Source: Peribacillus simplex
Lineage (GTDB): Bacteria; Bacillota; Bacilli; Bacillales; DSM-1321
Assembly (NCBI RefSeq): GCF_900156045.1
Contig: NZ_FTMX01000001.1
Span: forward strand, 1,054,001 to 1,118,000
DNA: 64,000 bases
Direction of reading: 5' to 3'
A model generated the notes under the pieces. The model was not told where the DNA came from and searched no databases. It saw only the letters and a program-made list of their open reading frames with translations. Below, in pieces: positions 45,381 to 53,923 of this stretch (position 1 is its first letter; every line of letters begins with the position of its first letter). The translations under genes were made by a program, and so were the position numbers.

Positions 45381-45916
45381 CTCATTCCATATCATTTAAA
45401 GTCCCAATAGAATTGGACCATTCTTTGTTTTTTCCTGAAAAGGTAACCATCTTGGAAAAAGAGCGATATGCAGGTTGGAGTGAAACGATCCCGTTCGAGG
45501 TTTTCCCGTATGAGTTACTTTATTATAATAATGTAGAGGCGTATGCTCCTTGGAATAACGGGGCAATGCATGTAAAGGAACTGCTGGAAATATGGAAGGG
45601 AATTGATTCAGAATGCAGTTTGCTGTTTTCTGAGCGAAAAGCGGGACAGACTTTGGGGCTCATGAAGAAGGGGATCGGTTTGTTTTTAACCGCAGTCTAC
45701 TGGATGCATGGGAAGCCAGTCGTATTGAATGATTTCCGGGTCCAAATAGAATCCTTTAACAATATTCCGGTAAATATGGATGAAAGGCTTTCATTCATCC
45801 TTGCTAGACCCGCTTTTTTTCATTCTTATAGACAGCTTAGTGAGTTGTTTCGAGAATTTGAAAAACAATTTGTGAAGTTCATGATTAAATATAAGAACAG
45901 CCAAAAAAACGTCTAA
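45377..45916 (+). CDS. ypoC: YpoC family protein
   Basis: A 179-residue soluble protein in the YpoC position (dnaD-nth-ypoC, convergent with ponA) found across Bacillus. It is rich in aromatic residues (WSETIPFEVFPYELLYYNN, APWNNGAMHVKELLEIW) and has no recognised catalytic motif. It starts with TTG at 45377, which overlaps the nth stop (TTGA), with AAAGGAAAG upstream. Function unknown. The terminator after it also serves ponA. Confidence 0.8.
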   Translation: MTHSISFKVPIELDHSLFFPEKVTILEKERYAGWSETIPFEVFPYELLYYNNVEAYAPWNNGAMHVKELLEIWKGIDSECSLLFSERKAGQTLGLMKKGIGLFLTAVYWMHGKPVVLNDFRVQIESFNNIPVNMDERLSFILARPAFFHSYRQLSELFREFEKQFVKFMIKYKNSQKNV

Positions 45917-45942
45917 GCTTTTAGCTTAGACGTTTTTTTTAG
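45903..45942. terminator. Bidirectional terminator between ypoC and ponA
   Basis: AACGTCTAAGCT pairs with AGCTTAGACGTT around a TT loop, with a T run of eight after it and an A run of seven before it. Both strands see a hairpin followed by Ts, which suits the convergent ypoC and ponA. Confidence 0.9.
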
Positions 45943-45957
45943 TCAATCTTTATATAT

Positions 45958-48690
45958 TTATTCCGTATCATTCTCTGGATCTGGGTCCGGGTTAGGGTCA
46001 GGTTCAGGGGTTTCGACTGGTTTTTCCTCTTCTACCGTTCCGGGGTCAGTGACATCATCCCCGCCTTCGACGTCCTCATCACCCTTATTGCCATTTCCGT
46101 CATCAGTGTTGTTTCCATTACCATTATTATCATTGTTTCCATTACCATTATTGCCGTTATTTCCGTTTTCGCCATTGTTATTTTTGTCTTTATCTTTGTC
46201 TTTGTCTTTTTCTTCGCCTTGTTTATCCTCTTCGCCTTCTGCAGGAGTTTCCTGTTCCGGATTTTCACCTTCGGCCGGATCTTCAATCTCCTCGTCCTCA
46301 GTACCCTCAGGGACTTCCACTTCAGCAGGTATTGTGACAGATGTACTCGCAGGATCACTTTGTTGGTTATCAACTAGAGCTACCACTGAGAAAGTATATT
46401 TACTTCCAGGGGTTGGATTAGGGATCGTTAAGCTAGTATCCTTCGATTTTTTTAATACGCTCTGTCCACCGCCGTCAACGGACATCTTAACCTCGAATTG
46501 GGTATTCCCATTACCTTTAGGATATGACCATGATAGATTGATTTCATTGCTTTCCTGGTTGTAAGAAGCGTTAATGCCAGGTGAGTCGATTTTTGCATAT
46601 TCTGTCGTCACTTGTGTTGGCTCGTGACCTTTAACATAATATTCATAAGTGATTTTACTGCTTGGTGTATATTCATTGGCTTTAACGGCTGGATTCGAAC
46701 CTTTGATGACTCCAACCTTCACAACACTGTCAGGTTGTTCAAAGTCTTTCGTTTCCTTCGATTGAGCCATATGTTCCATTAAATTCTTAAAAATGAATTT
46801 AGGGATCCTTTGAGATGATTCGCCCAGATATTCCATTTGCTCACCTGATGCATTATCATAACCAGCCCAAACTGCAACTGTATAATTGGTTGTATAACCC
46901 GCCATCCAGCTATCTTTTACACCGGAAGATGGGATGTTGTTCGCTGCACGCTGTTCAGGCGTGAAATTGGTTGAACCTGTTTTACCGGCTACCGGAAGAC
47001 TAGGTATATTGGCTAACCTTCCTGTTCCATAAGGTTCTTTCATGACGCTTTTCAACATGTCCGTCACGATGAAAGCAGTGGAATCTTTCATGACCGGCTT
47101 TGATTCCGTCTTGTTTTTGATGGTTGTTTTATCACGTAAAACAATCTTTTTCACACTATGCGGTTCATTATAGATACCGTTGTTTCCGAATGAACTGTAT
47201 GCACCGGCAAGTTCAAGTGTAGAAACATCCTTACCGCCGCCCAATGCTGCCGATTCGGTAATTTCCTTGTCGAAAGGAATGCCAAGATCAGTGGCAAAAT
47301 CGCGTGCCCGGTCCAATCCTACTGCTTGAAGCGTTTTTAAAGCAGGAATATTTAATGACCGTGCCAGTGCTTCACGAGTGGTTACAGTACCATAATGTCG
47401 TCCGGAAGCATTTTTAAGCGGTGTTCCATTACTGTAAGAATATTCTTCATCCTTGATTTGATGGTAGGTGGACCAATTTAAATATTCTACGGCAGGACCA
47501 TAATCCAGAATCGGCTTAATGGTCGAACCAGGTGACCGCTTGGCATCCGTTGCATAATTCCAGCCGCGTTTAACCGTCGTGTTCCTGCCGCCGCCCACTG
47601 CTTTAATTTCTCCAGTTTCTGTATCGAGTAAGGTGACTCCTGCTTGGAGGTCTTTACTTGGATAATTGATGATTTCATCACTGTTCAACATGTTATAAAC
47701 ATATTCTTGGGCATCTTTATCAATGGTCGTTTGGATTTCCAAACCATCTGTAAAGACGTTATAGTCACCCATATCCCCGACTTCCTCAATTACCAAATCG
47801 ATGAATGCATCGTATGCGGTCGTATCGATTTGGCTCTTATCGATTTCTTGAAGTCCTTCTGTTATATCGATGCTTTGTGCATTTTTCATTTCCGTTTCGG
47901 TGATATATCCATGTTTATTCATTAAGTGCAGAACAATATCACGGCGTTCTTTCGCACGTTCAGGGTATTTATACGGGTCATACCTGCTTGGGCTTTGCGG
48001 TAATCCTACAAGCATGGCCGCTTCGTTCAATTTCAATTCGCTAAGATCTTTTCCATAATAAGTTTGCGATGCAGTTAAGACCCCGTTGGCGCGGTTTGCA
48101 AAGAAAATCTTATTCACATACATTTCGAAAATTTCTTCTTTTGTATATTTTCTTTCAAGCTGAATGGATAGCCACATTTCCTGGACTTTCCTTTTAATGG
48201 TCTTATCAGGTGTTAAATAAGAACGCTTGATAACCTGCTGGGTCAATGTACTTGCACCCTCTGAGCCGAATCCGTTTTTGAAGTTTGCTATGACGGCACT
48301 GCCCAGACGTAAGAAATCGACCCCGTGGTGTTCATAAAAGCGTGAATCTTCCGTTGCCAGGAAAGCTTCTTCGACAAGATCGGGAATATCTTCATAATTT
48401 ACATAATCCCGGTTTTCCTTTCCGATTTCAGCTAGCAATTTACCATTTTCATCGAGAATCTTGGATGTGACCGGATCTTTCAAAAGCTTTTCGTCAAGTT
48501 TTGGAGCGTCGCTTATAAAGTAAGCCATTGCAGCTCCTCCGGCAACAAGGCCTATTATTCCGATTGTAACAAGTATAAGGAAAATTCGCTTAAGCATATT
48601 GGTTGGCTTTTTAGGACCTTTATTCGGTCCCTTTTTTTGAGTCTGCCCCTGCTTTCGGCGTTCTTCTCTAGTATTATATTTTTCAGCCAT
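45958..48690 (-). CDS. ponA: Class A penicillin-binding protein 1A/1B
   Basis: PonA polymerises and cross-links peptidoglycan outside the membrane. The 910-residue protein has a basic N terminus and one membrane anchor (residues about 34-58). A GT51 glycosyltransferase domain follows (EAFLATEDSRFYEHHGVDF, GASTLTQQ). The transpeptidase has SxxK as SPGSTIKP, SxN in the SYSNGT region, and KTG in GKTGSTN. After about residue 700 comes a fibronectin type III module. The long low-complexity tail (residues about 795-910) is rich in D, E, N, G, K and P. It is 27 bp after recU in a reverse operon, as in B. subtilis. Confidence 0.95.
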   Translation of the reverse strand: MAEKYNTREERRKQGQTQKKGPNKGPKKPTNMLKRIFLILVTIGIIGLVAGGAAMAYFISDAPKLDEKLLKDPVTSKILDENGKLLAEIGKENRDYVNYEDIPDLVEEAFLATEDSRFYEHHGVDFLRLGSAVIANFKNGFGSEGASTLTQQVIKRSYLTPDKTIKRKVQEMWLSIQLERKYTKEEIFEMYVNKIFFANRANGVLTASQTYYGKDLSELKLNEAAMLVGLPQSPSRYDPYKYPERAKERRDIVLHLMNKHGYITETEMKNAQSIDITEGLQEIDKSQIDTTAYDAFIDLVIEEVGDMGDYNVFTDGLEIQTTIDKDAQEYVYNMLNSDEIINYPSKDLQAGVTLLDTETGEIKAVGGGRNTTVKRGWNYATDAKRSPGSTIKPILDYGPAVEYLNWSTYHQIKDEEYSYSNGTPLKNASGRHYGTVTTREALARSLNIPALKTLQAVGLDRARDFATDLGIPFDKEITESAALGGGKDVSTLELAGAYSSFGNNGIYNEPHSVKKIVLRDKTTIKNKTESKPVMKDSTAFIVTDMLKSVMKEPYGTGRLANIPSLPVAGKTGSTNFTPEQRAANNIPSSGVKDSWMAGYTTNYTVAVWAGYDNASGEQMEYLGESSQRIPKFIFKNLMEHMAQSKETKDFEQPDSVVKVGVIKGSNPAVKANEYTPSSKITYEYYVKGHEPTQVTTEYAKIDSPGINASYNQESNEINLSWSYPKGNGNTQFEVKMSVDGGGQSVLKKSKDTSLTIPNPTPGSKYTFSVVALVDNQQSDPASTSVTIPAEVEVPEGTEDEEIEDPAEGENPEQETPAEGEEDKQGEEKDKDKDKDKNNNGENGNNGNNGNGNNDNNGNGNNTDDGNGNKGDEDVEGGDDVTDPGTVEEEKPVETPEPDPNPDPDPENDTE

Positions 48691-48717
48691 TACAGCTAAC
48701 CTGCCTTTCTAAAAAAA

Positions 48718-49329
48718 CTAAAAATTTTCTGCGATGAGCGAATCTACTACTTTAATATAGTCAATTCTCGGTTGAAAGCCAAGAGTAATCTTTCGTGAAC
48801 TGCTTTCAACCTCTTGAAGAGTTATAGATTTGCGTCCGCCTTCTTTCATTCTCTTCCAATAAAAACTCAGTTGTTCAGAACTCATTAGATATATATCTTC
48901 CATAGCGGAAAACCGGATGATGACAAACGCAATTCCGTCATGTTGAACGATATGTTTCATATGTTCAATTTGATGGTCATGAAAATTTTTCAGAGGGAAC
49001 GAACTGCTGTTTTTCGTTTCCTTTGCCTCAAAATCAATGTACTTTCCTTTATAAACACCATTGTAATCTGTGGTCGATGCTTGTTTGAAATAAGCTTCTT
49101 TAATGACTGCAGCACTTCTTTTCGGATAGTGGACATCGACAATTTGAATGGGTGTCGGTTTTTTATGGATGACGGCAATGCCGTGTGCTAAATAATACTG
49201 ATTGGTTTCGTTCAAATCGTCTTCCAATGTTTTTCCCCGGTTGCTGTAACTGATTTTTTTTAGTGGGCTTTTCTTTTCTTCCATAGCCTGCGGTACAAAC
49301 TTTCGTCCATTGGGATAATGAAATGCCAC
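48718..49329 (-). CDS. recU: Holliday junction resolvase RecU
   Basis: RecU cleaves Holliday junctions in recombination and chromosome segregation. The 203-residue protein matches the family in length and in the core [36 protein letters not shown], with acidic and lysine active-site residues (D, E, K of IDFEAKE). The start is GTG at 49329, with AAAAAAGGAGGGG upstream on the reverse strand. It is followed by ponA, as in B. subtilis, where the pair is co-transcribed. Confidence 0.96.
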   Translation of the reverse strand: MAFHYPNGRKFVPQAMEEKKSPLKKISYSNRGKTLEDDLNETNQYYLAHGIAVIHKKPTPIQIVDVHYPKRSAAVIKEAYFKQASTTDYNGVYKGKYIDFEAKETKNSSSFPLKNFHDHQIEHMKHIVQHDGIAFVIIRFSAMEDIYLMSSEQLSFYWKRMKEGGRKSITLQEVESSSRKITLGFQPRIDYIKVVDSLIAENF

Positions 49330-49473
49330 TTTTACCCCTCCTTTTTTTTCACTTTTCTATATTAGCAAAAAAAGAATCCAAAATGTGAATAAAAAGAATT
49401 GTTTCTTAGAACGATAGGATTTATGTACAACTATATGTCACAATTCATCGCTTTGGAAAGGCTGGACTCATAG

Positions 49474-50421
49474 ATGCGAATGTTCACGAAGGAAAAGCAA
49501 TTGCTCCAATCCATAAAAGCCCAAACCGCTAAAGGGAATAGGGATAATATATCAAGAACACAAGCATATGAACAATTTTTCAGATTGCATCCAGAAATAC
49601 AATGGTCTTTTTTAGCAGGGATGGTTTCTAGGAATGCAGGCTGGAATATGTGTGATCTTGAAGGAATTTGGTTTTCCCAATTGCTGGGCCTTAAATATAG
49701 GCATCACTTATTCCTAACGTATGAAGAAGCCAACTGGAGAATATTCCAAGATGCGTATCCGCAATTACTTCTCTATCATTATTCGACGAAGTATGGACGT
49801 CCTTTGTTTCACTTATGTCATTATTTTTTTATTACCAAATTCATGAAGAACGAATGGTATTCCTTTTGGAAACATGGAGATCGTGAAAAATTAGTCACTG
49901 CACTTATCATAAATGAACAAAACATCATTGAAGAACCGGTCATTAAAAAGCAATCTTTCGTTTTTCATTCCCTATTATTTTTACTGCAGGACTGGATGCA
50001 TTTTAGCACCGTTTTATTTCCTACTTGCAATGGAGAACTGTATGGCTCGTCGGTTTCGCATTTTAGAAATATAGATAAAAGGATTGAATTGGGGAAAAGG
50101 TTGGCTGGCCTTTTGTTTTCCGAAGATTTGTTTCCGCGCTTTTTTGAATTTTCCTGCAAGACTGAACCAACGGGTGCCAGATATGATTATGAACAATATC
50201 GAAAAAAGCCTAGGTACCATGAAACCCCGATGCTGAGGAGAGTATATCCAGTGATTCATCATCGAGCAGGGGAGACAGAGCAATGGGATATGAAAAAAAG
50301 GGTTAAAAAAAAATGGTTCATTGAACCTAAATGGGAAGAAGACCCGCATTTGACCGATTGGTATGACGATAAACAAAAGCAGCTGCACACGGCTGCAATA
50401 GTCAAAAATTTGATTTTATAA
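49474..50421 (+). CDS. yppC: DUF2515 family protein YppC
   Basis: A 315-residue protein in the YppC position (divergent from recU). It has the DUF2515-type start (DNISRTQAYEQFFRLHPEIQWSFLAGMVSRNAGWNMCDLEG) and is rich in aromatic and histidine residues (HHLFLTYEEANWRIFQDAYPQLLLYHYS). No membrane segment, signal peptide or known active site is evident. Function is unknown. A purine-rich GGAAAGGCTGGAC precedes the ATG. A terminator follows its stop. Confidence 0.8.
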   Translation: MRMFTKEKQLLQSIKAQTAKGNRDNISRTQAYEQFFRLHPEIQWSFLAGMVSRNAGWNMCDLEGIWFSQLLGLKYRHHLFLTYEEANWRIFQDAYPQLLLYHYSTKYGRPLFHLCHYFFITKFMKNEWYSFWKHGDREKLVTALIINEQNIIEEPVIKKQSFVFHSLLFLLQDWMHFSTVLFPTCNGELYGSSVSHFRNIDKRIELGKRLAGLLFSEDLFPRFFEFSCKTEPTGARYDYEQYRKKPRYHETPMLRRVYPVIHHRAGETEQWDMKKRVKKKWFIEPKWEEDPHLTDWYDDKQKQLHTAAIVKNLIL

Positions 50422-50427
50422 AAAGGA

Positions 50428-50465
50428 AACAGGGAAGGCGTCGATTAAGACTTCCCTGTTTATCG
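50428..50465 (+). terminator. Intrinsic terminator after yppC
   Basis: AAACAGGGAAG (50428-50438) pairs with CTTCCCTGTTT (50451-50461) around a 12-base loop. T tract is short. It also serves as a 3' boundary for sspM on the other strand. Confidence 0.75.
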
Positions 50466-50480
50466 TTCAGTATTTATGTC

Positions 50481-50594
50481 TTACGTAGAGGGGCGGTTTT
50501 CTCCACTAAGTTTCGGGTTTCCCGTTCCTGCATTTTTAGTGGGCGGCTTTTGTCGTTTTTCGTTTTTTTGCTGTCTGCTTTCATTCGACTGCAT
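50481..50594 (-). CDS. sspM: Small acid-soluble spore protein M
   Basis: A 37-residue basic peptide, MQSNESRQQKNEKRQK then a P/T/G-rich part ending LSGENRPST. The C-terminal NRPST and the lysine/glutamine-rich body match SspM of B. subtilis, which lies in the same yppC-yppD interval. A strong ribosome site AGGAGGTGATTTC precedes the reverse-strand ATG. SspM is a minor spore-core protein made under sigma-G; I did not find a convincing sigma-G promoter. Its size would escape many gene finders. Confidence 0.88.
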   Translation of the reverse strand: MQSNESRQQKNEKRQKPPTKNAGTGNPKLSGENRPST

Positions 50595-50777
50595 GAAATC
50601 ACCTCCTGTCTGTATTCTTGTTTAAAACTTCATTCTTCATTCGGCCATTGTTGTCGAAGGGCATAATAAATTAAGTGAATTGCACTTTCTTTGCCGATTC
50701 CCTTCTAGTTTTGTCAGGCATGAAGGGCTTTCAGATAAAAAAAAGAATAGTACAGGTAAAGAATGGGAGGGATCAGC

Positions 50778-51053
50778 ATGGTCAATAAAAGTGTCGCAAC
50801 AGAAGAGATATTAAGGATGATAGCTGAGATCAGTACCAGCCTGGATCGTTTGGAAATTTCATATGGGGAAACTGTAAATACAGTGCGGTGCAAACTATGG
50901 GCGGAGCAATATACATTAGTTAATGAAGCCCAGGAAGCCATTGAGAAAGCCGAAGATTATTGGGTAAATGCTGAAGTTCCAAACCACTCCTTTTCCATTG
51001 TCCCGGAAAAAAGAATGATAAAGCAAAAGGTTTTTACGGAATTGCCCGTATAA
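50778..51053 (+). CDS. YppD-like small hypothetical protein
   Basis: A 91-residue soluble protein between sspM and yppE, the position of yppD in B. subtilis. The N-terminal part is a heptad-like helix (TEEILRMIAEISTSLDRLEISYGETV) and the C terminus is basic. No family motif is recognised and the yppD assignment is by position only. The ATG at 50778 is chosen because GGGAGGG lies upstream; an in-frame ATG at 50763 overlaps that site. Confidence 0.6.
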   Translation: MVNKSVATEEILRMIAEISTSLDRLEISYGETVNTVRCKLWAEQYTLVNEAQEAIEKAEDYWVNAEVPNHSFSIVPEKRMIKQKVFTELPV

Positions 51054-51122
51054 GCCAGAGGAATATCATTTTATTAAGAACTGGATTATACTAAGGGAAA
51101 CAATTGTACGGAGGAATTTAAT

Positions 51123-51491
51123 GTGCATAAAGAAAAAATGCAGCAATTAACAGAACAATTAATTCAATATACGAACAAAGCGGATGAAATTTATGAGGGT
51201 GTACGCAAAGAAGGGAAGGAAAAGGATTTCTTTTCTGAGGTCAAGCCGTTCGCAGACCTCGTCAGGACCGCATGCATCGAATGGGAAACCGGAATGAAGG
51301 AGTGGATGAGAGAAACTGACTTCAGGCATCTTTTCCCCGAGCAAATCGAACAAACCGCCCATAACCTTTCTGATGTGGCCGTTCAGGCATTTTTTCCTAA
51401 AACAAGTTATAAGCGATTTAAAAGCCACGTCCAATCGGTCGAATTCATCCTTAATAATGTAAAAACGGAAATCGATCGGATTTTATCATAA
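51123..51491 (+). CDS. yppE: DUF1798 family protein YppE
   Basis: A 122-residue helical soluble protein of the YppE/DUF1798 family. It matches YppE in length and in the central conserved ADLVRTACIEWETGMKEWMRE. A structure of the family is an all-helical bundle, but no activity is known. The start is a GTG at 51123 with GGAGG 8 bases upstream. It is followed 80 bp later by the yppG-like coat gene. Confidence 0.78.
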   Translation: MHKEKMQQLTEQLIQYTNKADEIYEGVRKEGKEKDFFSEVKPFADLVRTACIEWETGMKEWMRETDFRHLFPEQIEQTAHNLSDVAVQAFFPKTSYKRFKSHVQSVEFILNNVKTEIDRILS

Positions 51492-51501
51492 AAACACCTA
51501 C

Positions 51502-51529
51502 ACTTTATTACCTCTTTTTTCATATATTA
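51502..51529 (+). promoter_or_regulatory. Possible sigma-K promoter before the yppG-like gene
   Basis: AC (51502-51503) and CATATATTA (51521-51529, fits CATANNNTA) are separated by 17 bases, as expected for sigma-K. It lies 40 bp before the coat-like gene. The -35 is a two-base match, so confidence is low. Confidence 0.35.
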
Positions 51530-51568
51530 TCAGAACCATGTAATGAAAAAAGAGGAGGGCTCATTGAC

Positions 51569-52153
51569 ATGATGAGATCCGGTTTTAACCAAATCTCCCC
51601 AAATCAAGGACAGTTTCCTCAACCTATGCCGGAATATTGGGGAGGGTACCAACAGCCAATGCCGTATCCTCCGCCAAATAATCATAATCTTGAACAATCA
51701 TTTATGTATCCATATCATCTCCAGGATACAGGGGGCTATATGACGTCATATCATGATCCTTATCAGCAGGCGGCCTATCATCCATTCCAACAAGTCCAGC
51801 AACAGGCGATGCCTGTGGGTGCCTATCCGGGCAACAGTGTAATGCAGCCAATGGCACAAATGCACCCAAACCAGCTCAATCAGCAGCCGCAAGCCTTTAG
51901 TCCGTTCGCCAATCCGTTACAGCCAGCTAAAAGACCTCCGCTAAGTCAGCAGCAGGCCCATAATCCATATCCTAAGCAGCAGTTCATGCAAAAACCCCAG
52001 CCATCGGGTTTCAAATCGGTCATGAATCAATTCAAAACACAAGATGGCTCCATGGATATAACAAAGATGATGAATACAGCCGGACAAATGATGAATACTG
52101 TTTCTCAAGTATCCTCAATGGTCAAAGGAGTAGGGGGCTTCTTCAAGGCTTAG
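51569..52153 (+). CDS. yppG: YppG-like spore coat protein
   Basis: A 194-residue protein very rich in Gln, Pro, Tyr, Met and His (QGQFPQPMPEYWGGYQQPMPY, YHPFQQVQQQAMPVG), ending in a helix (MMNTAGQMMNTVSQVSSMVKGVGGFFKA). Composition and position match YppG, a spore-coat-associated protein in Bacillus. The start could be 51569 or the adjacent ATG 51572; AGGAGGG lies upstream. A candidate sigma-K promoter precedes it and a terminator follows. Confidence 0.72.
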   Translation: MMRSGFNQISPNQGQFPQPMPEYWGGYQQPMPYPPPNNHNLEQSFMYPYHLQDTGGYMTSYHDPYQQAAYHPFQQVQQQAMPVGAYPGNSVMQPMAQMHPNQLNQQPQAFSPFANPLQPAKRPPLSQQQAHNPYPKQQFMQKPQPSGFKSVMNQFKTQDGSMDITKMMNTAGQMMNTVSQVSSMVKGVGGFFKA

Positions 52154-52168
52154 ATGGTGAATAAAGGA

Positions 52169-52217
52169 AAAGCAGACTTATAAGTGACCAGCCACTTTTT
52201 TAAGTCTGCTTTTTTTC
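52169..52217. terminator. Terminator between the yppG-like gene and hsp20
   Basis: AAAGCAGACTTA (52169-52180) pairs with TAAGTCTGCTTT (52201-52212), with an inner AAGTG/CACTT stem and seven Ts (with As on the other side). It can serve both convergent genes. Confidence 0.88.
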
Positions 52218-52221
52218 ATGC

Positions 52222-52674
52222 CTAATGGATTTCAATCCGATTCCCTCTGATTTTGGGTAGTTGAAGCGTGAGGATGCCATCGCGATGTCGCGCGGTAACT
52301 TTTGCTTCATCAATCGGCTTTGGAAAGGAAATGGTTCTTGATAAAGTACCGGCTGAAACTTCCTTTTGGAACAATCCTTGATTTTTATGCTTTCTATCTA
52401 CATGCTTTGCAGATATGGTTACGGAATGGGACAGTACATCAATTGATATTTGGCTTCGTGCAATTCCGGGCAAAGTGGCAGTAAGGGTATATTCTGAATG
52501 CGTTTCGTGAACATCAACCGGAAAGCTGCGTTCTTTCGCCGAACCGAAGAAATCGTCAAGAGATTGCAGCATGCCTTTAGGGGGCCTCTCGGAAAACAGC
52601 CGATCCATTTTGTTTATGAAATGGGAAAAGGGTTCTATTCGATTCCGATTATTATTTTTTTCAGAAGAGGTCAT
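52222..52674 (-). CDS. Hsp20/alpha-crystallin family small heat-shock protein
   Basis: A 150-residue small heat-shock protein. The alpha-crystallin domain spans about residues 52-150, with the family pattern VDVHETHSEYTLTATLPGI, the beta-strand core RDGILTLQLPK and a basic N-terminal arm. It may be a chaperone, or a spore-associated Hsp20 such as CotM or CotP; the sequence does not decide. The ATG at 52674 is preferred with AAAGGAG on the reverse strand; the adjacent GTG at 52677 is possible. It is convergent with the yppG-like gene. Confidence 0.87.
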   Translation of the reverse strand: MTSSEKNNNRNRIEPFSHFINKMDRLFSERPPKGMLQSLDDFFGSAKERSFPVDVHETHSEYTLTATLPGIARSQISIDVLSHSVTISAKHVDRKHKNQGLFQKEVSAGTLSRTISFPKPIDEAKVTARHRDGILTLQLPKIRGNRIEIH

Positions 52675-52814
52675 CACGGTGCTCCTTTCTAAAAAATTCC
52701 TTTGCCTATAGGCTATGTGGGGAATGAAGAAATGTGAATGAACTGTGGGTTTCAGATACAGGTCTATAGGGAATAACGGTACTGAATGATTAGTAAAGGA
52801 AATGAGGGATTATT

Positions 52815-53576
52815 ATGACAGATGGCAAGCTTTCCTACATAGATACCGGGAAAGGTAATGAAACATTGTTGTTTATCCATGGATTTTGCGGAAGCCATGA
52901 ATATTGGAGTGACATCATTGCTCAATTAAAGGGTGAATACCGGATTATTGCCGTTGATTTACGGGGGCATGGTGCAAGTGAGGAAAAAGGGGGATCTTTC
53001 TCGATCGAAGATATGGCTGCTGATATTGCGTCGCTTCTGGAAGAACTGGAAATCGGACAGGTCTATATGTTTGGTCATTCGCTTGGGGGATATATCACCT
53101 TGGCGTTCGCAGAAAGGTTTCCTGGGAAATTGTCTGGTTTTTCATTGGTACATTCGACCGCTTTCCCGGACGATGAGACTGGAAAGGCGGGGCGCTTAAA
53201 ATCTGTCGAGAAAATTGAAAGTGAGGGAATCCCCGCTTTCATTGACGGACTTATACCAAAGCTTTTCGCTAATTCCGATGATCCCAATATTGACCATATA
53301 AAGGAAATCGGATATAAAACAAGTGAAATTGGTGCAATAGGGTCTTTACATGCCATGAGGAACAGAATAGACAGAAATTATGTTCTAAAAGATACGAAGT
53401 TGCCTGTCCTATTGGTTGCTGGTGAACAGGATAAGGTGATTCCCGTTGATAAAACCTTTTCTGTGAAAGGGGGCCATATCAATGAAGTTATACTTAAGGG
53501 CAGCGGACATATGGGGATGTTGGAAGCCCCAAGCAAACTAATCCAAGAAATCATTCGCTTTGTCGAGAAGAATTAA
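52815..53576 (+). CDS. Alpha/beta hydrolase
   Basis: A 253-residue alpha/beta hydrolase of unknown substrate. It has the nucleophile elbow GHSLGG (Ser in MFGHSLGGYITLAF), the early FIHGFCGSHEYW oxyanion-region motif, and a likely catalytic His in LKGSGHMGMLEAP, with an acid in AGEQDKVIPVD. No signal peptide is seen, so it is cytoplasmic. An AGGAAATGAGGG run precedes the ATG. It is a common accessory gene beside yprA. A terminator follows. Confidence 0.82.
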   Translation: MTDGKLSYIDTGKGNETLLFIHGFCGSHEYWSDIIAQLKGEYRIIAVDLRGHGASEEKGGSFSIEDMAADIASLLEELEIGQVYMFGHSLGGYITLAFAERFPGKLSGFSLVHSTAFPDDETGKAGRLKSVEKIESEGIPAFIDGLIPKLFANSDDPNIDHIKEIGYKTSEIGAIGSLHAMRNRIDRNYVLKDTKLPVLLVAGEQDKVIPVDKTFSVKGGHINEVILKGSGHMGMLEAPSKLIQEIIRFVEKN

Positions 53577-53591
53577 ATAAAAAAAGTCCGG

Positions 53592-53628
53592 GCTGGAAAC
53601 GAGATGGTGACGTTTCTAGCTTTTTTTT
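53592..53628 (+). terminator. Intrinsic terminator after the hydrolase gene
   Basis: GCTGGAAACG (53592-53601) pairs with CGTTTCTAGC (53611-53620), with one mismatch, then eight Ts. Confidence 0.85.
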
Positions 53629-53855
53629 AAGGCTCTTTTCGTAAAGATTGTTGTTTTTAAAACGAAACGATTTAAGGTTGATTGGAGCGGAAGTGCGAGA
53701 CTCCTGCGGGAGCAGCGTGACAGGTGAGACCCCACAGGCGTTTACGCCGAGGAGGCTCACCGCCCGCCCCGCGGAAAGCGAGCATCTGGAGGGGAAATCA
53801 ACCACACCGCTTTACTTGGAAAATAGCAACAAAGTAAGCGAAAACAGCCTTTTTT
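53629..53855. repeat. MITE-like intergenic repeat element
   Basis: A 227-bp element. Its ends AAGGCTCTTTTCG (53629-53641) and CGAAAACAGCCTT (53839-53851) are inverted copies of each other, extended by GTTGTTTT/AAAATAGCAAC-like arms. The middle is GC-rich, unlike its flanks, and includes GAGCGGAAGTGCGAGACTCC, ACAGGTGAGACCCC and GAGGAGGCTCACC. Closely similar copies are frequent between genes of several Bacillus species by my recollection. The paired arms mean the RNA folds tightly. No protein is encoded. Confidence 0.75.
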
Positions 53856-53923
53856 AAAAAAGGAAATAGTTTCCCTTTTGTATAGAACGTTCATTCGGTA
53901 GAATAGGAGTATGAGGTGGTCAT

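Noticed and set aside
46031..46373. Reverse-strand frame inside ponA tail (113 codons)
   Set aside because: It is a different frame of the same low-complexity DNA, K/T-rich, without a ribosome site.
46049..46564. Long forward-strand open frame opposite the ponA tail
   Set aside because: It is the antisense of the low-complexity ponA coding sequence, Ser/Pro/Leu-rich, without a ribosome site.
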